DNA of 18,569 bases, taken from positions 1 through 18,569 of the forward strand of contig JBEIJQ010000057.1 of NCBI GenBank assembly GCA_040380145.1, given 5' to 3'. The translations under genes were made by a program, and so were the position numbers. This document shows positions 6,870 to 14,280 of the stretch, in pieces (the stretch's first letter is position 1; every line of letters begins with the position of its first letter). The stretch comes from JBEIJQ01 sp040380145 (GTDB lineage: Bacteria > Bacteroidota > Bacteroidia > Chitinophagales > Saprospiraceae). The notes below the pieces were generated by a model. It was not told the origin of the DNA. It saw only the letters and a list, made by a program, of their open reading frames with translations, and did not search any database.

Positions 6870-7877
6870 TTAGGGTTTTTCGATGGGTTCAGCGGCGAGA
6901 TTGACGAACACTTCCGCTTTTTCGACCATGTTTTTGGAGCCGATGTAGATGGGGGTTCGTTGGTGCAGTTCGGTGGGTTGGATCTCGAGGATGCGGCGGC
7001 GGCCGTCGGTCGCTTTGCCGCCCGCCTGCTCGACGAGGAACGCCAACGGATTGCATTCGTACAGGAGGCGCAATTTGCCGTTGGGCGAACTGCCGGTGGG
7101 CGGATAAAAGAACAGGCCTCCTTTGAGCAGGTTTCTGTGCACGTCGGCCACCATTGTGCCGATGTAGCGGAGCGACATGTTTTTGTCCACGCAGTAGTCT
7201 ATCAAGGCCCGGACCTCGCGCGGGTATTTGTTGTAGGAGCCTTGGTTGGTGGAATAAACGTTGCCGTCCTCAGGGATGCGCAGGTTGGGGTGGGAGAGGC
7301 AGAATTCGCCGATGGACGGGTCGAGGGTAAAGCCGTTCACGCCATGGCCCGTGGTGTACACCAACATCGTGGAGGAGCCGTACACGACATAGCCGGCGGC
7401 CACCATTTCGGTGCCTTTTTGCAGGAAATCCTCGGCTGTGACAGGACCTTTGGGCGGCGAAACGCGGCGGTAGATCCCGAAAATGGTGCCGATGGTCACG
7501 CTGACATCTATGTTGGACGAACCGTCCAGCGGATCGAATATGACCACGTACTTGGGATCGTGGTCGCCCAGGGATTTGATGGTCACGAAATCCTTGTTTT
7601 CTTCCGAAGCGATGCCGCAGCATTCTCCGCTGTTCTGCAAACAGGAGATCAGCATGTCGTCTGCCAGTTTGTCGAGTTTTTGCTGGCGTTCGCCGGAGGA
7701 GTTGTCGGTGCCGATCGAGCCGGCCAGGTCCACGAGACCGGCCTTGTTGACTTCCCGGCTCACGATCTTGGCCGCAAGGCCGATATCGCGCAGCAATTTG
7801 GAGAGATCGCCGGAGGCGTAGGCGAAATCTTTTTGGCGTTGGATGATGAATTCGTCGAGAGTGGTCACGCGTCTCAT
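6870..7877 (-). CDS. fbp: Fructose-1,6-bisphosphatase, class I
   Basis: A 335-residue cytoplasmic gluconeogenic enzyme that hydrolyses fructose 1,6-bisphosphate to fructose 6-phosphate. The metal-site motif DPLDGSSNID is at 115-124, Glu92-Glu93 in ASEENKDF supply further metal ligands, and the family signature KLRLLYECNPLAF is at 268-280 with Glu274 as the conserved acid. Length is close to E. coli Fbp (332). Start is ATG 7877 (MRRVTTLDEF); an upstream in-frame start near 7970 would overlap the hydrolase gene and place the promoter inside the coding region. A TATCTTTG element lies 23 bp upstream. Followed by mscL after 13 bp. Confidence 0.97.
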   Translation of the reverse strand: MRRVTTLDEFIIQRQKDFAYASGDLSKLLRDIGLAAKIVSREVNKAGLVDLAGSIGTDNSSGERQQKLDKLADDMLISCLQNSGECCGIASEENKDFVTIKSLGDHDPKYVVIFDPLDGSSNIDVSVTIGTIFGIYRRVSPPKGPVTAEDFLQKGTEMVAAGYVVYGSSTMLVYTTGHGVNGFTLDPSIGEFCLSHPNLRIPEDGNVYSTNQGSYNKYPREVRALIDYCVDKNMSLRYIGTMVADVHRNLLKGGLFFYPPTGSSPNGKLRLLYECNPLAFLVEQAGGKATDGRRRILEIQPTELHQRTPIYIGSKNMVEKAEVFVNLAAEPIEKP

Positions 7878-7900
7878 TCGGTATTCGGGGTTGATTTGAG

Positions 7901-7908
7901 CAAAGATA
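7901..7908 (-). promoter_or_regulatory. -7 promoter element for fbp
   Basis: TATCTTTG on the minus strand in the 43-bp gap before fbp. No TTG/TTTG at the usual distance is visible; the nearest TTTG on this strand is at 7938-7941, which gives a 29-bp spacer. The short leader of about 20 nt fits Bacteroidota genes. Confidence 0.55.
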
Positions 7909-7920
7909 GTTTTTTTTGCG

Positions 7921-8736
7921 TCAGCGGAGTTTTTGCGCAAAAAGCCATTCGAACAGCGCCTCGTCGGCATAGGCGTGGTCCCAAGCGTTGTGGCCCACTT
8001 GGGGGTATTCGGTGTAACGGGGCTTTCCTCCGGCTTTTCGGATGGCCTCGACCATGTGCTGCGACCGGATGGGGAGGACGATCTTGTCGTCGGCCCCGTG
8101 AAATGTCCAGATCGGCATGTTGGCTAAGCGGTGCGCTTGGGCTTCGTCGCCGCCGCCGCACACCGGCACGGCAGCCGCGAAGCGTCCGGGTTGCCGCGAT
8201 ACGAGGTCCCAAGTGCCGTAACCGCCCATGGAAAGCCCCGTGACATAGAGCCGCGACGAATCCACCGAGAGCGTTCTTTGTACTTCGGCCAACAGTTCCA
8301 GGGCAGTCGTCAGGGGCTTCGAAGGGGTCGCGGGCATATCGTGGGCGGGCAGTTTCCAATCCACCTCTACCCAGCGCCGTTCTTTGGGGCATTGGGGCAC
8401 CAGCACGAAGCAGGGGTGCTTATCTTGCAAGGCACGGCGGGCAAAGGCCAAGGGGCCGTGTTTGAGGGGGAGGGCGTTGCAGGTGCCCCGTTCGCCGGCG
8501 CCGTGCAGAAACAGCACCAGCGGATAGGATTTGCCCGGATCATAGTCCAAGGGCATGCAGAGACGATAGGGCAGAGTGTCCCCGTTGGCGGCCACGAACT
8601 GTTTTTTTTCGAAAAAAAGAGTGTCGCCGGGCGAGGAAGGTTCCAGGGCTTCGGCGGATGGTTTTTCCGGGCCTTTGCCGTTGGCCGAACAAGCCAAAAC
8701 GGCCCCCAAAAACAGCAAAAATAGGAAGAGGCGCAT
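7921..8736 (-). CDS. Lipoprotein alpha/beta hydrolase (esterase/prolyl-oligopeptidase-like)
   Basis: A 271-residue exported hydrolase. The signal peptide ends in the lipobox VLAC, so Cys16 should be lipidated. After a Pro/Ser-rich linker (20-37) comes an alpha/beta-hydrolase fold: oxyanion region LFLHGAGERG (75-84), nucleophile elbow GLSMGG with Ser169, acid Asp216 or Asp217 in HGADDKIV, and His249 in VGHNAWDH. The group includes feruloyl-, phospholipase- and PHB-depolymerase-like esterases and many of unknown substrate, so the substrate is not assignable. The gene starts 18 bp after gldH and is probably co-transcribed with it. A T8/A7-containing stretch (8602-8618) encodes LFFEKKQ. Confidence 0.85.
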   Translation of the reverse strand: MRLFLFLLFLGAVLACSANGKGPEKPSAEALEPSSPGDTLFFEKKQFVAANGDTLPYRLCMPLDYDPGKSYPLVLFLHGAGERGTCNALPLKHGPLAFARRALQDKHPCFVLVPQCPKERRWVEVDWKLPAHDMPATPSKPLTTALELLAEVQRTLSVDSSRLYVTGLSMGGYGTWDLVSRQPGRFAAAVPVCGGGDEAQAHRLANMPIWTFHGADDKIVLPIRSQHMVEAIRKAGGKPRYTEYPQVGHNAWDHAYADEALFEWLFAQKLR

Positions 8737-8754
8737 GGCCGTGTTGGTCCAGGG

Positions 8755-9243
8755 TTATTTTTGGCGATCTTTACCGCAATCTTCCACCACCAATCCGATG
8801 GCGGAAATGCCGGCAAGGGAGTCTTTGCGCATGAACTGCTCCACTTCCAAGGCGTAACTGCCCGGGACGGTGAAATAAAACGAGTCGATCAGCGGCACGG
8901 TCAGGGTCTTGGTCGAGCCCCAACCGCTGCCCAGCCATTCGCCGGAGGCGTTGGACAGGGGGATATTCTTGGTGTAGGCCGTTTTTTCCCCGTTGGGGAA
9001 AAAAGTGTGCAGCCGGATGTACACGTTTTCCCATTCGTATCGATCGGAATGGGAAATGCAGAGGCGCATGTTGTAGAGTCGGTTGCTGTCGGGCACTTCG
9101 AAGTCGAAGCGGGGTTTGAAGGCGTAGGTCCAAGTGCCATTGGACACCTGTTGTCGGTCGTCGATCAAGGTTTTGGGTCCGCAGCCGCTCAGCATCGGGC
9201 CGAGGGCCCAAAGCAGCGAAAGCGCCGTGAGGATTTTGCGCAT
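8755..9243 (-). CDS. gldH: Gliding motility lipoprotein GldH
   Basis: A 162-residue lipoprotein: signal peptide with lipobox LSGC and lipidated Cys21. The mature sequence shows the GldH pattern: an aromatic TWTYAFKPRFDFEVPDS region, LYNMRLCISHSDRYEWENVYIRL, GEWLGSGWG, a central VPLIDSFYFTVPGSYALEVEQFMRKDSLAGISAIGLVVE stretch (117-153). In Flavobacterium johnsoniae GldH is required for gliding and is linked to type IX secretion (family knowledge). This fits the T9SS cargo at the left end of the window. Start is ATG 9243; 14 further residues to 9285 would run into the promoter. Confidence 0.87.
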   Translation of the reverse strand: MRKILTALSLLWALGPMLSGCGPKTLIDDRQQVSNGTWTYAFKPRFDFEVPDSNRLYNMRLCISHSDRYEWENVYIRLHTFFPNGEKTAYTKNIPLSNASGEWLGSGWGSTKTLTVPLIDSFYFTVPGSYALEVEQFMRKDSLAGISAIGLVVEDCGKDRQK

Positions 9244-9282
9244 GGGAAGTTGGATCGTTGGTGACAGGTGGTCCGTATCGTG

Positions 9283-9290
9283 CAAAAATA
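9283..9290 (-). promoter_or_regulatory. -7 promoter element for gldH
   Basis: TATTTTTG on the minus strand, 39 bp before the gldH ATG and 25 bp after the metH stop. It suggests that gldH and the hydrolase form a unit of their own. No clear -33 TTG is seen. Confidence 0.45.
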
Positions 9291-9315
9291 CTTTTTGCCG
9301 GGCTAATTTGTGCGT

Positions 9316-12003
9316 TCAGACATCATAATTCAGGACCGGGGCCAGCCAGCGTTCTGCCTCGGGCAGGTGCCAGCCTTTCCTTTCCGCGTAATCGGCCACT
9401 TGGTCTTGGCCGATGTTGCCTAGCCCGAAGTATTTGGCTTCCGGATGGGCGAAATACCAGCCGGAAACGGAGGCCGCCGGATACATCGCGAAACTTTCGG
9501 TGAGCCGGATGCCGATCTGTTCGGCGCGAAGGATCCTGAACAGGGCCGCTTTTTCTGTGTGTTCGGGGCAGGCCGGATAGCCGGGGGCCGGTCGGATGCC
9601 ACTATAGTCCTCATCGATGAGCCGATCGTTGTCGAGCCGTTCCTCGGGCGCATATCCCCACCATTCGGTGCGTGCGCGTTGGTGGAGGCGTTCGGCGAAG
9701 GCTTCGGCGAGGCGATCGGCCAGGGCCTTGAGCATGATGGCCGAATAATCGTCGTGGGCGGCTTCGAAGCGCTGCACATGTTCTTCGATGCCGGTGCCGG
9801 CGGTCACGGCAAAAGCGCCGAGGTAATCTGCGGGCCCCGAACTTTTGGGGGCAAGGAAGTCGGAAAGGCATAGATTGGCCTGTCCGGGCGCTTTTTTCAC
9901 TTGTTGGCGCAGGTGGTGCAAGCGGGCAAGGGTTTCTTGCCGCGTGTCGTCGCGATAAATCTCGATATCGTCGGCGTCCACGCGGTTGGCGGGGAAGAAA
10001 CCCACGGCGGCGCTGGCGGAGAGCCATTTTTCGGAAACGATCTTGGAGAGCATTTCTTGTGCGTCCGCGAAGAGTTTGCGGGCCTCGGTGCCCACGATCT
10101 CGTCGTCGAGGATGGCCGGGAATTTGCCGGCGAGTTGCCAACTGGAGAAAAAGGGCGTCCAATCGATGTAGGGCACCAATTCGTCCAGCGGGTAGTCGCG
10201 GAAATGCCGGATCCCATCGCCCGATTCTTCGAGCAGTACCGGCCTGACGGGTCGGAAAGCCGACCAGTCGATTTGCAGGGCGTTTTCCCGAGCTTGTTTG
10301 AGGGTGAGGTATTCCTTGGCCGAACGGCGGTTGCCGCGCTGATCGCGGATCCGTCCGTATTCTTCGCGCAGGGAGCGGCCGTACGCCTGCCTGTCTTCGC
10401 CGAGCAGCGCGCTGGCCACGGCCACGGAACGGGAGGCGTCGAGCACGTGCACCACTGGTGCGCGGTCGTATTGCGGTTCGATCTTGACGGCGGTGTGGGT
10501 CTTGGAAGTCGTGGCGCCTCCGATCATCAGCGGGACATTGAAACCTTCCCGCTGCATTTCTTTGGCCACCTGAACCATCTCGTCGAGCGAGGGCGTGATC
10601 AGCCCGCTCAGTCCGATGATGTCGGCCCCTTGTTTGCGGGCCTCTTTGAGAATGCGGTCGGCGGGCACCATCACGCCGAGGTCCACGATGTCGAAATTGT
10701 TGCAGGCCAGCACCACGCCCACGATATTCTTGCCGATGTCGTGCACATCGCCCTTGACGGTGGCCAGCAGGATCTTGCCCTTGCTGCCGGATGAGGCGCC
10801 GCTTTTTTCGGCTTCTATGAAGGGCGTCAGGTAGGCCACCGCTTTTTTCATCACGCGGGCGCTTTTGACCACTTGGGGCAAAAACATTTTGCCCGAGCCG
10901 AACAGGTCGCCCACTAGGTTCATGCCGTCCATCAAAGGGCCTTCGATCACGTGCAGGGGCCGCGGAAATTGCTGCCGGGCCTCTTCCGTATCGGTTTCGA
11001 TGTACTCGTCGATGCCTTTCACCAGTGCGTGGGCCAATCGTTGGGCCACGGGGGCCTCTCGCCAGGCGAGGTCTTTTTCGGTTTCTTTTTTCGCGCCTGT
11101 CTTGATGGTCTCGGCGTATTCCACCAAGCGTTCGGTGGTGTCTTTGCGGCGCACGAAGAATACATCCTCGATCCGTTCGAGCAGTTCGGGCGCTATTTCG
11201 TCGTACACGGGTATAGCCCCGGCGTTCACGATGCCCATGTCCATTCCCGCGCGCACGGCGTGGTACAGAAAGACCGCGTGCATGGCTTCGCGCACGGCTT
11301 CGTTGCCCCGGAACGAAAAGGATACATTGCTCACGCCCCCGCTCACGCTGGCTTGCGGCAGATGCTGTTTGATCCAAGCGGTGGCCTCGATGAAGTCCAG
11401 GGCGTATCGATCGTGTTCTTCTATGCCGGTGGCGACGGCGAACACGTTGGGGTCGAAAATGATGTCGCCGGGTTCGATGCCGGCCCGTTGGGTGAGCAAT
11501 CGGTAGGCGCGCTCACAGATGGAGGTCTTGCGGGCGAAAGAATCCGCTTGCCCCTGTTCGTCGAAAGCCATCACGACCATGGCCGCGCCGTACCTTCTGC
11601 ACAGTTTGGCTTGGCGCATAAATTCGGCCTCACCTTCTTTGAGGGAAATGGAATTGACGATGCCCTTGCCCTGCAGGCATTTCAGTCCGGCTTCGATCAC
11701 TTCCCACTTCGAGGAATCCACCATAATGGGCACGCGCGCGATGTCGGGCTCGGCGGCCAACAGGTTGAGAAAGCGCACCATCGCGGCCTTGGAATCCAAC
11801 AGGCCCTCGTCGAGGTTCACATCGAGGATCTGGGCGCCGTCCTCGACTTGTTGGCGGGCCACCGCCAACGCCTCTTCATAGCGCTCTTCGCGGATCAGAC
11901 GGGCGAATTTGCGCGAGCCGGTCACATTCGTGCGCTCGCCTATGTTGACGAAATTGGTCTGGGGAGTGATGCGCAGCGGTTCTAATCCGGATAGTTGCAG
12001 CAT
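9316..12003 (-). CDS. metH: Cobalamin-dependent methionine synthase lacking the homocysteine domain
   Basis: An 895-residue protein covering the last three modules of MetH. Pterin (methyltetrahydrofolate) domain at about 10-275 (NIGERTNVTGS 19-29, DVNLDEGL, DPNVFAVATG); cobalamin cap and B12 domain at about 315-540, with DVHDIG placing the cobalt-ligating His at 421, then LSGLITPSLDEM and MIGGATTSKTHTA; reactivation (AdoMet) domain at about 560-895 with RPAPGYPACPEHTEK (804-818) and GWYFAHPEAKYFGLG. The roughly 340-residue N-terminal homocysteine-binding module of E. coli MetH (1227 residues) is absent. In other Bacteroidota that module can be a separate adjacent gene, but here the upstream gene is an unrelated lipoprotein. 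Start is ATG 12003; an in-frame TTG at 12105 lies in the loop of a predicted leader hairpin and is unlikely. Confidence 0.95.
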   Translation of the reverse strand: MLQLSGLEPLRITPQTNFVNIGERTNVTGSRKFARLIREERYEEALAVARQQVEDGAQILDVNLDEGLLDSKAAMVRFLNLLAAEPDIARVPIMVDSSKWEVIEAGLKCLQGKGIVNSISLKEGEAEFMRQAKLCRRYGAAMVVMAFDEQGQADSFARKTSICERAYRLLTQRAGIEPGDIIFDPNVFAVATGIEEHDRYALDFIEATAWIKQHLPQASVSGGVSNVSFSFRGNEAVREAMHAVFLYHAVRAGMDMGIVNAGAIPVYDEIAPELLERIEDVFFVRRKDTTERLVEYAETIKTGAKKETEKDLAWREAPVAQRLAHALVKGIDEYIETDTEEARQQFPRPLHVIEGPLMDGMNLVGDLFGSGKMFLPQVVKSARVMKKAVAYLTPFIEAEKSGASSGSKGKILLATVKGDVHDIGKNIVGVVLACNNFDIVDLGVMVPADRILKEARKQGADIIGLSGLITPSLDEMVQVAKEMQREGFNVPLMIGGATTSKTHTAVKIEPQYDRAPVVHVLDASRSVAVASALLGEDRQAYGRSLREEYGRIRDQRGNRRSAKEYLTLKQARENALQIDWSAFRPVRPVLLEESGDGIRHFRDYPLDELVPYIDWTPFFSSWQLAGKFPAILDDEIVGTEARKLFADAQEMLSKIVSEKWLSASAAVGFFPANRVDADDIEIYRDDTRQETLARLHHLRQQVKKAPGQANLCLSDFLAPKSSGPADYLGAFAVTAGTGIEEHVQRFEAAHDDYSAIMLKALADRLAEAFAERLHQRARTEWWGYAPEERLDNDRLIDEDYSGIRPAPGYPACPEHTEKAALFRILRAEQIGIRLTESFAMYPAASVSGWYFAHPEAKYFGLGNIGQDQVADYAERKGWHLPEAERWLAPVLNYDV

Positions 12004-12045
12004 AGGGAGAAAATGGCCGATCGGGGCATTTGAAAAAGAGAAATG

Positions 12046-12158
12046 GCTCAGTCCGAGCGGTGCGGCGACCGACGGCACCTGATTGTCGCTTCCGACAAAG
12101 CGCAAGAGTTGGACCTGCGCTTTGTTGTTGTGTCGTTTTGAGCGCTTGTTCGTGCCGT
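12046..12158 (-). ncRNA. Candidate structured leader RNA of metH
   Basis: On the minus strand the region before metH contains: (a) ACGGCAC (12152-12158) pairing with GTGCCGT (12072-12078), a 7-bp closing stem; inside it (b) an 8-bp perfect hairpin AAAGCGCA/TGCGCTTT (12097-12123) with an 11-nt loop, and (c) TTGTCG-GAAG-CGACAA (12083-12098) next to it. The 3' strand of (a) overlaps (d) GGTGC/GCACC (12059-12079), so (a) and (d) exclude each other. A hairpin GCTC-GGACT-GAGC (12046-12058) follows; its loop could pair with GGTCC in loop (b). I do not recognise the cobalamin or SAM riboswitch consensus. The region is GC-rich, so chance pairing must be excluded. Confidence 0.35.
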
Positions 12159-12164
12159 GCGGCG

Positions 12165-12172
12165 TAAATATA
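12165..12172 (-). promoter_or_regulatory. Weak -7-like element before metH
   Basis: TATATTTA on the minus strand differs from TAnnTTTG in its last base. If used, transcription would start near 12160 and give a leader of about 155 nt, unusually long for this window, where most leaders are 5-70 nt. It lies 12 bp after the stop of the upstream lipoprotein gene. Confidence 0.3.
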
Positions 12173-12184
12173 GAACTCGCTCTG

Positions 12185-12889
12185 TCACTTTTCCAAAATC
12201 ACCTCCACCCGCCGCGGGTAATGGGAAAGGGTGGACTTCACCCGTACGCCCCGCACTTTTTCTTCCCGGATGGCCTGCCGCAAAAGGGTCAGTTCTCCTT
12301 TTCCGGGCACGAGCCCTTTGAATTGGTCGCCGGGAAAAGTGACCGACGAGTTTTGGGTCGGGCCGTCGAGAATGACCTGGCGCACGCCCCTCGCGGCATC
12401 GGCGATCATGACGTGCAGGGCCTCCTCTTTGCTCAGGGGCGGCCCGTCCCACACGAGGCGCAGGGGCTTGCTCATCGACACGTTGGGCGAGATCCGCAGG
12501 GAATCAAGTCGGGGCACCGGGCCTTCGAAAATATATTGGCTTTTGTCGGGCGCCAAGAAGGTGAACGCATATTTCTCGGGGCATGCCTTGGCCTTGCCTT
12601 CGTAGCGATAGTGGGGCGGTTTTCCGGGTATTTCGACCAGCGGGGCGGGGTTTTCGTTGAAAAACAGGCCATTGGGCAACAAAACGGGCGTGGTGTCGCG
12701 CCAAAGCGCGGCGCGGGCCGACAGCGAATTGGCATCGGCGTCGTATCGGACTTCCAAGACGGCCAACCCCATGTATTCGTTTTCCGCCTCGGGCCCGTTG
12801 TTTTTGTCGGAGGCGTTTTCCGGGGCTCCGCAGGCGGCCAAGAGCAACAGAAGTGCGGTCAACGGGAGGAACGGATTTTTTTTCGACAT
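12185..12889 (-). CDS. Hypothetical lipoprotein
   Basis: A 234-residue protein that I do not recognise. It has a Lys-rich start, a hydrophobic segment LTALLLLLAAC ending in a lipobox with Cys20, then a short Asn/Glu/Asp-rich linker (residues 22-38), so it should be a membrane-anchored lipoprotein facing the periplasm or surface. The mature part is of mixed beta character, with strands such as GLAVLEVRYD, YAFTFLAPDKSQYIFEG and PLRLVWDGPPLS; the C-terminus includes QVILDGPTQNSSVTFPGDQF. The central part looks like a galactose-binding or immunoglobulin-like fold, but this is only an impression. It has its own promoter and is upstream of metH, though no shared role is evident. Confidence 0.8.
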   Translation of the reverse strand: MSKKNPFLPLTALLLLLAACGAPENASDKNNGPEAENEYMGLAVLEVRYDADANSLSARAALWRDTTPVLLPNGLFFNENPAPLVEIPGKPPHYRYEGKAKACPEKYAFTFLAPDKSQYIFEGPVPRLDSLRISPNVSMSKPLRLVWDGPPLSKEEALHVMIADAARGVRQVILDGPTQNSSVTFPGDQFKGLVPGKGELTLLRQAIREEKVRGVRVKSTLSHYPRRVEVILEK

Positions 12890-12902
12890 GTCGGGTATCA
12901 GA

Positions 12903-12920
12903 TTTTTTTTCGGAAAAAAA
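12903..12920. repeat. T8-CGG-A7 near-palindrome before the lipoprotein gene
   Basis: Eight T, CGG, then seven A, in the transcribed leader of the hypothetical lipoprotein gene (13 bp before its start codon). It resembles the perfect palindrome at 2176-2199. Its role is unknown; as RNA it would form an A/U hairpin next to the translation start. Confidence 0.5.
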
Positions 12921-12961
12921 GGACGGCCCGCAAAAACGGGGGCTTAGTGCGCAATGGCCCG

Positions 12962-12969
12962 CAAAGATA
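12962..12969 (-). promoter_or_regulatory. -7 promoter element for the lipoprotein gene
   Basis: TATCTTTG on the minus strand, 72 bp before the start codon of the hypothetical lipoprotein. A TTTG on the same strand (12994-12997) is 24 bp away, somewhat longer than the usual 17-23 bp. It is divergent from the promoter at 13023-13030. Confidence 0.55.
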
Positions 12970-13022
12970 GGCAAAGCCCCAACGGCGTGGGGGCAAAAGG
13001 GTCTTTCCTGTGGAATTATGCG

Positions 13023-13030
13023 TAATTTTG
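13023..13030 (+). promoter_or_regulatory. -7 promoter element for the permease-SET unit
   Basis: TAATTTTG ends only 6 bp before the ATG at 13037. If transcription starts at the usual distance, the mRNA would have an almost absent leader. No good -33 element is seen. Confidence 0.5.
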
Positions 13031-13036
13031 CCGCCG

Positions 13037-14272
13037 ATGACGCTGTACGACAACACGCTTTTGGCACTCGGCGCGATCCGGCAGAACCTGCTCCGGACGG
13101 TGCTGACCTTTTCGATCATCGCCTTCGGGATCATGGCTCTGGTGGGCATCCTGACGGCCATCGACAGCTTGAAGTCCTCTTTGTCCAACCAGTTTGCGAC
13201 CATCGGGGCCAATACTTTCAACATCGTTCCCAAGGGTACGGGCGTACGGGCGGGCGGTCCCAGACGCCGGCGCGCCTCGGGGCCCGACATCTCCTATCGG
13301 CAGGCCATGGAGTTCAAAGAGCGGTACCCGTTTCCGGCGGCCGTTTCGGTGTCGCTGCTGTCGAGCACCGATGCCCAGATCAAGTTCGGCACCGAAGAAA
13401 CCAACCCCAATGTGGTCGTGTACGGGGCCGACGAGAACTATCTCGCCACGGCCGGTTTCGAGATAGGACAAGGCCGCTATTTTTCTGCCACGGAATGCGC
13501 CAACGGCCGCTTGATCTGCGTCTTGGGCCGCGAGGTGGCGGAAAAATTGTTCGGAAATGCCGACCGGGCGCTGGGCAAGACCGTTTCGGTCCAGAATCTG
13601 CCCATGCAGGTGGTGGCGGTGCTCAAATCCAAAGGTTCCAGTTTTTCATTTGCAGGCGACCGCCTCGTGATCGTACCGATGATGACCGCCAAGATGCAGT
13701 TCGGCAACCAGACGGGCAACTACAATCTGTCGGTGGCGGTACAGCAGTCTGCCGACTTGGATTTCGCGATCTCCGAGGCATTGGGATTGTTCCGCAATGT
13801 GCGCAAACTGGCATTGTCGGACGAAGACGACTTTGAGGTGCAAAAGAGCGACAGTCTGGTGGACATCCTCGTGGAAAACACGGTCACGATCCGCTTTGCC
13901 GCTATTTTTATCGGTTTGATCACCTTGTTGGGGGCCGCCATCGGGCTCATGAACATCATGCTGGTCTCGGTCACGGAACGCACGCGGGAAATCGGTATCT
14001 GCAAATCCATCGGAGCCACCAGCACCGATATCTTGGTCCAATTTCTGACCGAGGCAGTGGTCATCTGCCAGATCGGTGGGCTGTTGGGCATCTTGCTGGG
14101 CATTTTGGCGGGCAATCTGGTGAGCTTGCTGCTCGGATCTGCCTTCGTGGTGCCCTGGGCCTGGATCGCCATGGGACTGGCCCTATGTTTTGTCACCGGT
14201 CTCGTTTCGGGAATTTACCCCGCCGCCATGGCCGCTCGGCTCGACCCCATCGAGTCCTTGCGCCACGAATAA
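13037..14272 (+). CDS. ABC transporter permease, MacB/FtsX type
   Basis: A 411-residue inner-membrane protein with the MacB layout: one N-terminal TM helix (about 20-42, IIAFGIMALVGILTAI), a large periplasmic domain of about 240 residues (MacB_PCD-like, with NVVVYGADENYLATAGFEIGQGRYFS and VAVLKSKGSSFSF), then three C-terminal TM helices. The cytoplasmic coupling motif TREIGICKSIGAT follows the second TM, and the protein ends in PAAMAARLDPIESLRHE, both typical of the FtsX family. MacB-type systems export peptides, lipoproteins or toxins, or transmit mechanical force. No ATPase or HlyD-type adaptor gene is next to it. Start ATG 13037 was preferred to GTG 13010 because the promoter lies between them. 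The SET gene follows after 8 bp. Confidence 0.9.
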   Translation: MTLYDNTLLALGAIRQNLLRTVLTFSIIAFGIMALVGILTAIDSLKSSLSNQFATIGANTFNIVPKGTGVRAGGPRRRRASGPDISYRQAMEFKERYPFPAAVSVSLLSSTDAQIKFGTEETNPNVVVYGADENYLATAGFEIGQGRYFSATECANGRLICVLGREVAEKLFGNADRALGKTVSVQNLPMQVVAVLKSKGSSFSFAGDRLVIVPMMTAKMQFGNQTGNYNLSVAVQQSADLDFAISEALGLFRNVRKLALSDEDDFEVQKSDSLVDILVENTVTIRFAAIFIGLITLLGAAIGLMNIMLVSVTERTREIGICKSIGATSTDILVQFLTEAVVICQIGGLLGILLGILAGNLVSLLLGSAFVVPWAWIAMGLALCFVTGLVSGIYPAAMAARLDPIESLRHE

Positions 14273-14280
14273 AAGTCGAT

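Noticed and set aside
6507..8243. A 578-residue plus-strand open frame
   Set aside because: It lies antisense to mscL, fbp and the hydrolase gene, all with clear family motifs; GC-rich codons on the other strand create open frames.
9901..11985. Several plus-strand open frames of 200-350 residues
   Set aside because: All are antisense shadows of metH, which is recognisable along its whole length.
12004..12160. A standard cobalamin or SAM-I riboswitch before metH
   Set aside because: I looked for the B12-box-like and SAM-I core sequences and did not find them; only an unnamed structured leader can be proposed.
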